Positions 57,001 through 64,000 of a stretch of DNA of 64,000 nt are shown here, piece by piece. Under the pieces are notes generated by a model, which saw only the letters and a list, made by a program, of their open reading frames with translations, was not told the DNA's origin and ran no database searches. Source of the DNA: Crocodylus rhombifer (taxonomy: Eukaryota; Chordata; Crocodylia; Crocodylidae); contig JAVSML010024576.1 in the NCBI GenBank assembly GCA_038503035.1, forward strand, positions 7,332 to 71,331, written 5' to 3'. The position numbers were made by a program, and so were the translations under genes. Within the stretch, counting starts at the first letter, position 1. The number at the start of each line of letters is the position of its first letter.

Positions 57001-59227
57001 TGCACTGGAAATGCTGAAATAATGACATCAGCAGCAGCTTTCAAACTTCTTTTAACAGGCTTAATCCAAAGCCCATTAGATGGGCTTCAAATAGGTCCTT
57101 TGTGTATAAAATCAACCCTGCAGTGATGGCTGATGATGGCTCTATTTCTTTACAGATGACAGGGCAGTCCCTGGGATAGTCTCTATCTTTGAGCCCAGCA
57201 CCCTGTGCCCCTTGGATATGATTCACGGAGAATCCATATCTGCTCCGTGGCTTCTGACCAAGTACCAATGTGCCTGGCAGTGGCTGCTGTGGCTGAGGCT
57301 TAGTAGGGTTCAGAGCCCTGATTTGGCAAAGCTTTAAAGATAGGAACATACTAAAATGATGTAAGCAGCACCAATGTCTTCTGAGGCTTGTTCACATGCT
57401 CACAGTTAGGCACGTTCTAATATATGCAAAAAGTGGACATCTCTTTGTTCCTGAGCAAGCTAGAAAAGTTAATTGAAAATTGTATCATCCTTCTCATATA
57501 ACATTGTACTGAGAATAACTATAAAATATCAGACCAGTGAAAAGGATGACTCCAGAGTCGTATCCCCACTACAGTTTTTTTTGCAGCTGGCTCTGCAGTC
57601 CTGTTTTAATTCTTTGCACATGTCTTTTTAAAGAAGGGACTGGGAGTCCTCTTATAAAACCCATTCTGCCATGTACTGCAGATCAACCTAACAGAGCTTA
57701 ATACCAAGAAAAGTGAGTGGGGTGGAAGTGTCATTAACAGCAACTTTCCATATGGCCCAAATGATTGCAATTATAGGAAGACATTTGTACCAGACAGAAG
57801 AGCACATGGCATATCTGGCGTAATAATGCACAAATTATTTTGCAGTATTATTTGGGATCCTGGCCCTATTTTATGACAGGACATGAGTGTTGGGACTGGA
57901 AACAGACATCATTTTGAGCCTTCTTAACACTTCTTATGGCAGCAAAAGCAAATAAATGTTCATCCCCTTCTGTCGTGTCACAAATGTCCAAATTTGTGGC
58001 TGTGACAAAAGGTTTTATTGTGGCAAACACCTATTTGCTATGTGGCAGGAAAGCGCAGGCAACCCAGAGCACCCCACGCTCTTAAGCCACCTGAGGCAGG
58101 CACTGCTGGGGCTTGAGGGGCCCAACCCTCCATGCCCCATGAATTTTCATGCAGGATAGGGCTCCTCTAGCCCTAAGACTGCCTGCTCAGCTCACCTCAC
58201 ATACAGAGAGGGGTCCCTCTGGAAACTGGGAAACCTGGGGTTCCCCACTAATGGAGACATGCTCCAGGCAATCATTGGACATGTCTCTGGGGGTGGGAAA
58301 CATCAGCTTTCTCCACTTGCAGAGACATGCCCCAGAGATTCCCGGGCATATGACTCTAAACAGGGAACACATCACCACCCCCTGTTTTACATGATCAGTG
58401 TGTGGGTCAACAGGTGATAACAACAGGGCTGGCTCAGACTGACTTTGTTGGTTAAGTAGGGCCTGGGGGCTGGACCCTAGGGTGCTAGGGAAGCTGAGGG
58501 CCCCCTCAGGTAGGGCTGGGGACAGGAAAGGGCTGCAGGTTGGGAATGAGGGGCACCAGCAGGGCTGGGGGAAGCCCTGTGGGTCAGGTACAGGTCACAC
58601 TGCCAGGGCTGGGACAGGGGCCTGCAGGGAGAGCCAGCAAGGCTGGCAAGGGGCAGGGCAGGGGTGTGCAGGTGGGCAGCCTGGGCCATACGCCAGGGAC
58701 AGACATTCAAAAAGCCTGAGCCTGAATTGATTCAATCTTCACAAGTTAGTCTAACCTGCCTACGTTGAACTGGTTTGCAACTACACAGTCATTCTCTCTG
58801 GACTGAGAAAATGCAGGTACATGCCTGCAGTGGCTCAGGCTAGAAGTGGGGGGAAGCTAGGACAGCCCTCCCCTCTCTTCCACACTGCTGAGCTGGGGGG
58901 GGGCATAGCTAGGCCCCCTGGGGATGCTCTGATTAGGGAGGGGTTCTTCCCCCTCCATTGACAACAGAGCATTTATCAGCTCTGTTATCAGCATTAATCA
59001 GCCCAAAAACAAAAGACCCTTTAATTAGTTCAAACTCTTCTTAACTTTTTCCAAGGAAGTAATGGAGGGACATTATCAGCTACCTGTTGAATAGCTCCAA
59101 AAAGCCCTAAGTGGACACTGTCCTGTCTGCCTTCATAGTTTCATAGTTTCATAGTAGCTAGAGTCGGAAGGGACCTAGGTAGATCATCTAGTCCGACCCC
59201 CTGCCTTAGCAGGAAAGAGCACCGGGG

Positions 59228-61561
59228 TCAGATGACCCCGGCAAGGTGCTCATCTAACTTCCTTTTAAAAATCCCCAGGCTAGGAGCCTGCACCACTTCC
59301 CCTGGAAGCTGGTTCCAGGCCCTAGCCGCCCTGACTGTGAAGTAGCGCCTCCTAATATCTAATCTAAACTTACCCTCCGCCAGCTTGTGACCGTTATTCC
59401 TGGTCACTCCTGGCAGCGCACGGGGGAACAGGGACTCCCCCAATACCTGCTGATCCCCCCTGACCAGTTTGTAGCAGGCCACAAGGTCCCCCCTTAACCT
59501 TCTCTTGTGGAGGCTAAACAGGTTCAGGTCCCGTAGCCTCTCCTCATAAGGCCTGCCCTGCTGACCCCTGATCATACGAGTGGCCCTCCTCTGAACTCTT
59601 TCCATATCGTCCACATCCCTCTTGAAGTGTGGTGCCCAGAACTGGACGCAGTACTCCAGCTGCGGCCTGACCAGTGCCGCATAGAGGGGGAGGATCACCT
59701 CCCTGGACCTGCTCGAGATGCATCTGTGGATGCATGACAGGGTACAGTTGGCCTTCTTGACTGCCTCCCCACACTGCCGGCCCATGTTCATCGTGGAGTC
59801 AATGGCGACTCCAAGATCCTTTTCCGTCTCCGTGCTGGCAAGAGGGGAGTTCCCCAACCTGTAAGTGTGGTGCCGGTTCTTCCTCCCCATGTGCAACACC
59901 TTGCACTTATCAGTGTTAAACCTCATCCTATTCTCATCCGCCCACCGTTGCAACCTGTCAAGGTCAGCTTGTAGCCTATTGCACCCTTCTAGTGCACCCA
60001 CATCCCCCCACATCTTAGTGTCATCAGCAAACTTGAACAGGGTGCTTTCTACCCCCTCATCCAAGTCACTGATGAAGATGTTGAACAGTGCGGGCCCGAG
60101 GACCGAGCCCTGCGGAACCCCACTGCCCACATCCTTCCAGGTCGAGAAGAACCCATCCACTACCACCCTCTGGGTGCGGCCCTCCAACCAGTTGGCGACC
60201 CATTTGACCGTGTGGGCATCGACACCACAGTCTCCCAGCTTTTTGATGAGGACAGGGTGAGAGACAGTGTCGAAAGCCTTCCGGAAGTCCAAAAAGACTA
60301 CATCCACAGCAACCCCTGCGTCTAATGATTTGGTGACCTGATCGTAAAAGGCCACCAGGTTGGTCTGACAAGACCTGCCACTGATGAACCCACGTTGGTT
60401 GCCCCTGAGCATGCATTCCCCCGCAAGGCCCTCCTGGATGTGTGCCAGGATGATTTTCTCAAAGAGCTTACCCGGGATTGAGGTAAGACTAACTGGCCTG
60501 TAATTTCCCGGGTCCTCTTTTTTTCCCTTTTTGAAGATAGGGACCACATTGGCCCTCTTCCAGTCCTCCGGCACCTCGCCAGAGCACCACGAGTGCTCAT
60601 AGAGCCTCGCCAGGGGTCCCGCAATGACCTCAGCCAGTTCCTGTAGAACCCTAGGGTGAAGATCGTCCGGACCAGCGGACTTGAACACGTCCAGCCTCTC
60701 CAGAAGTACCCTAACTAACTCCTCGCTAACCCCTGGCCCAGGCGTGTCTCTCTCGGGGCCCGAGGGGGGCCCAGCAGGGAGGTGGCTGAACTGGTCCCTA
60801 CTTAGGAAGACAGAGGCAAAGAAATCGTTAAATATGTTAGCTTTGTCATCTGGCGTGATGACTAAGTTGCCCATCGTGTCCTGCAGGGGCCCCACATTAC
60901 CCGGGACCCTCTTTTTACCCCCTATGTATTTGAAGAAGGACTTCTTATTGTCCTTAATCCGGGAAGCTAGTCCTATCTCCATCTCTGCCTTGGCCCTCCT
61001 GACTGCCCCCCTACATCCTCGGGCGACTGTAACATAGTCCTTCTTGGTGATGACCCCATCCCTCCATTGGGTATATGCCTCCCTTTTAGCAAGGAGACAT
61101 TCCCGGATGCTCTTAGTGAGCCATGGGGGTTTATGTGCCCTCCTGCTCCCTTTGACCCTTGTTGGGATTACCTCCCTTTGGGCATGGAGGATCGTCTCCT
61201 TAAGGAGCAACCACTCACCTTCGACATCTGATTCCCTTCACCTCTGGGTCCTCAGCGCTTCCCCAACGATCCTCCTTAGCTTGTTGAAGTCAGCCCTCCT
61301 AAAGTCTAGGGCTGTTGCCTTGCTACAGCCCTTTGCCACCTTACGCTGGATGGTGAATTCCAGCAAGCGATGATCACTGTCTCCCAGGTGTCCCATCACC
61401 CGCAGCCCCCTCACCAGGTCATCACCCGTGGCCAGCACCAGGTCCAACAAAGCGTCTCCCCTGGTGGGACTGTGCACCTCCTGGGTTAGATGGAGGTCCT
61501 GCACTCTGGCTAAGAACCGACGTGAGCGATCAGACTTGGCTGACTGCTCCTCCCGACACAT
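59228..61561 (-). pseudogene. CR1 ORF2 (endonuclease end and reverse transcriptase)
   Basis: The endonuclease-reverse transcriptase of CR1, which nicks genomic DNA and copies its RNA in place. From 61561 the frame reads the last part of an APE-type endonuclease (GDALLDLVLATG, then LGDSDHRLLEF). One TGA at 61238-61240 interrupts, after which 660 codons stay open to 59228. RT motifs: FKSAGPDDLHPRVLQ, NYRPVSLTSIPGK, VFLDFRKAFDTV, GVPQGSVLGPALFN and FADD (60020-60031), with a C-terminal tail ending HLAGVI. The endonuclease N-terminus and ORF1 are missing through 5' truncation. No start codon can be assigned. Confidence 0.92.
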
Positions 61562-61571
61562 CTCAGCATTA

Positions 61572-61603
61572 GTGGCTATGGTCCATGGTGGCTATGGTCC
61601 ATG
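61572..61603. repeat. 16-bp perfect tandem duplication at the CR1 5' junction
   Basis: The unit 'gtggctatggtccatg' occurs twice, head to tail, exactly where CR1 coding similarity ends. Confidence 0.85.
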
Positions 61604-62467
61604 CTATGGGAGCGGGAAGGGAGTGGATTCCTGCCTGAGCAGGGAGTGATGAGTGGGGATGGGGCACAGGAAGCCAGGCAGACACTGCTGCACCTGCCGT
61701 CTCTGCTGGAGCTCCAGCCAGGGAGCAGAGGGGAGGGGCCAGCCCCGCTGGGAAGCAGAGAGCACCACCCAGTGCTGCAAAACATCTGGGATGCTGGGGA
61801 ACTCTGGTTTAAGTTAAACCAGGAAGGCGTCTGGGACAGACATTGCATATACCAGTTTGACCCAAATCAGTTAAGTCAGGTAAACATTCAACTAGTTTTA
61901 TCTCAAACTCCTTTCAGCCATTTTCAAACTGGTTTATGTACACTGAATGTCTCTTCTGTTACAGGTTTAAACCAGTTTCTGATCACTTGAACCAGTTCAT
62001 ATGTAATGTCTGTCCCTAACCATACGGATTGGAGTGAAACACAGCTGCTGGTCAGCAGCCCTCCAATACCCAATCACCTAGCTTTGGGCTCCTGAGCTGG
62101 GCAATTGGTAGGGATAGGCTTAATATGCAGAGCCCAGGGCTTAATTTTATGGGCTCGCCCCAGGGTCCAATCCACTCCAATCCCTGGCCAAGCAGATAAA
62201 GATGGTAGGAGTAGGGCTGGGGACAGCAGGACTGGGGAGCTGCTATTTTTTATTCTCTCTCCTCAAAGGGCTGGGAGAGAAGCACACAGTGGGAAGCTGC
62301 TGCTTTTTTTGGTCCTTTCTTTTTCTTCCCCAAGAGCCAGGGGAGAAAGCAGCAACACATAGGAGGCTGCTGTTACTGACTCCTATTTAGAGCAGGGGGC
62401 AGTGGAACAGACACCCTGGGAAACTATGAACTTTCCAGTATTGGAGGTATTCAAGAAAAGGGAGCAA

Positions 62468-62812
62468 GTGGAGGGTGGGAGGGGACTGCAAGTCTGGAGT
62501 GAAGGGCACTGGCAGTGCTGGAGGGGTTGTGGCTTGGAAGTGAGGGGCAACAGCATGGGCAGGGCAGAGCACTGCACAAAGCAGCAGGGGGGACAGCTGC
62601 CGTTGGATCTGCATCCTGGTACAGTGCAAAGCTGCAGCTGGGAAGAAGCAAGTGGGGGGTAGGCAGAGGCTGCAGGTCAGGAATGCAGGGTACCAGCAGG
62701 GCCAGGGGGGTCTGTGGCTTGTGAGTGAGAGCCACAAGCATATCAGGGCTGCTCAGTGCCACAAAGCAGAGGGGGAGGGGGGACAGCCACAGCTGGACCC
62801 ATCTCCTGGTAA
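62468..62812. repeat. Two degenerate tandem copies of a GC-rich unit of about 185 bp
   Basis: Copies at about 62468-62622 and 62651-62812 share, in order, 'ctgca(a/g)gtc', a 'ggggcaccagcaggg'-like core, 'tgtggctt', 'cacaaagcag' and 'atc(t/c)cctggta'. A third related piece lies at about 58490-58680. Confidence 0.55.
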
Positions 62813-64000
62813 TGATGGGAGGAGAGGGAGTTCTGATTTTCCATGATAAGAAAATCAAACACCAAAATATAAAGGTATTTAGAATTAATTTTCTTATAAT
62901 GACTGAGGCACTGGTAAGCTTCCAAATTGCTTTAAAATTGTAAAACTATCAATAAAACTTTGTGTTCAACTGATACTTATATAGTGGTGCCTCATTTTAA
63001 TCACGGAAAAAAACATGGTTTTGGGGGGGTTTCCATCAGAAAATTTGGGGATTTTAAACAAAGAAAACCAGGATCTCTGATTATCATACATTAACACCTG
63101 GTATTCCCAACCTCCATATTTAAAGAATATCAGGCTAGGTACTTTCCTTTGAGTCCCTCTCAAGCGGCCTTCTCTCTAGCCTATCATTAATGGAGGCAGA
63201 ACTACTGCTAAAAGCAGCAGCTGCTGGGCCCTCTATCTTATACTGAGATGTGTTCTTATTACGACAAAAGAGGAGGCTATTTCTGTGACCAACGGCTTCA
63301 TTAAACATCCATCTTAATTATGCTACAAAATTAGAATGAAAGATAACTGGAAACAAAGTGAATAAATTCACTACATTAAGGGATATTGATTTTCCCTGTT
63401 CATTTATTATTCATTTCCTTTTCTGTCTTGGATATTAGACAGAGCAACAGAGAGACACACAATACATGACCAGATTCTCAACTGAAAAACTGAAGTTGCT
63501 CCACTGAAGTCAATGAATTTACCTGAGAAACTGACCCTTGGACTTTATTCGATGTAGCACAGAAGTGAAAATTTTGTGCTGTTCTGACATGACATCAAAC
63601 ACATTAACTTTAAAGTTAAATGAATAACACCATTAAAACAACAAACTGCCTTCCAGCCTGTTAAGAACGACCAATGTGTTCCCCCTGCCTTCATATGGTT
63701 CCCTTCATCCCAAGGGCTGCCCCAAAGCACTTTAAAAGACACAGACCTCTCCCATCACCATTTATGTGTATTTAAATGAAATTGATAGCTTTCCATGAGC
63801 GGATTTTGCTGCACATTTTTCACAGGAATAGCATTACCCATTACTAACATGAAGCTGCCCCAGAGCAGATTGTGGTGTTTCTTTAGCAATTACAAGACAA
63901 AAAGAACCTAGGAAGGCTGCACAACAGTTTAGGACAGGAAGTGATTGCTTCTCAGCCTCTTGTAGGCTAAGATCAAGTGTAGTGGTATCCAACTGAAAAC

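Larger units (their letters stand above)
59132..61603 (-). mobile_element. CR1 LINE, 5'-truncated, nearly intact
   Basis: A non-LTR retrotransposon of the CR1 family. The 3' end on the minus strand carries three copies of an ACTATGAA octamer (59132-59155), the hallmark of CR1 tails, and no poly(A). The 5' edge is a truncation at or inside a 16-bp tandem duplication (61572-61603). The body codes for the end of the endonuclease and the whole RT. It sits inside a hAT-type element, so it is the younger of the two. Confidence 0.93.
58694..62019. mobile_element. hAT-type non-autonomous element interrupted by the CR1
   Basis: Ends CAGGGACAGACATT (58694) and AATGTCTGTCCCTA (to 62018) form 13-14 bp inverted repeats. 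CCATACG stands directly outside both (58686-58692, 62020-62026), a 7-bp match within an 8-bp hAT-size duplication. No transposase is present. About 0.85 kb is its own; the rest is the CR1. Confidence 0.75.
52466..64000 (-). other. SCD5 intron 1 (partial)
   Basis: No exon 1 is seen between exon 2 and the window end: there is no CpG-rich block and no SCD N-terminal coding sequence, so exon 1 lies beyond 64000. The intron holds a MIR-like SINE, MITE-like sequence, a hAT element with a nested CR1, and GC-rich repeats, each listed separately. The stretches 52480-53920, 54080-54760, 54970-58470 and 62870-64000 are AT-rich intronic DNA in which I recognise nothing further. Confidence 0.8.

Noticed and set aside
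59865..61373. Several plus-strand frames of 109-131 codons
   Set aside because: Antisense shadows of the CR1 reverse transcriptase.
52480..64000. Possible SCD5 exon 1 in this interval
   Set aside because: No CpG-rich block, no N-terminal SCD coding likeness and no in-phase donor were found; exon 1 is probably beyond the window.

Overview
The window is vertebrate, not microbial. It is one locus of stearoyl-CoA desaturase 5 (SCD5) on the minus strand, in a genome rich in CR1 LINEs, Ty3/gypsy LTR elements, hAT and Harbinger MITEs and tRNA-derived SINEs. The CR1 3' ends (octamer tails and an 'agtcggaaggg' type end) and the mix of repeats point to a non-avian sauropsid, most likely a crocodilian; that placement rests on remembered repeat types. 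Only the SCD5 exons are host coding sequence that I can support.

Layout, following SCD5 from right to left: 64000-52466 is part of intron 1 (exon 1 lies beyond the window); exon 2 is 52465-52335; intron 2 runs to 45536; exon 3 is 45535-45330; intron 3 (22.2 kb) runs to 23123; exon 4 is 23122-22890; intron 4 runs to 19870; exon 5 is 19869-19679 with the stop; the 3' UTR probably runs to about 18220. Positions 1-18220 are intergenic. The exon lengths (131, 206, 233 and 191 coding nt), splice phases and His-box motifs agree, so the gene looks intact over this part.

The mobile DNA is the more striking content. Three long Ty3/gypsy-type LTR elements lie in and just downstream of SCD5: A (9342-15462, plus, 5-bp TSD, tRNA-Gly primer site), B (27978-33444, minus) and C (34653-42304, plus, 5-bp TSD, with a 1.4-kb solo LTR nested in its pol region). 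All three carry integrase upstream of reverse transcriptase/RNase H, which is the gene order of the Gmr1-like group and not of ordinary Ty3/gypsy elements. All three have a capsid region resembling the SCAN domain of vertebrate zinc-finger proteins. All are broken by stops or frameshifts. Element C also has a SAP-like N-terminal Gag segment and an odd palindromic 5' end in place of a normal 5' LTR.

Other mobile DNA: a long CR1 copy (59132-about 61603, minus) with a 660-codon open stretch, nested in a hAT-type element with a 7-bp duplicated target; older CR1/L3-like and RTE-like pieces; two Harbinger-type MITEs with TWA target duplications; MIR-like SINEs; and one SINE with a tRNA-like head and a CR1-like tail. 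No CRISPR, operon or prokaryotic feature is present, and I found no convincing RNA gene.
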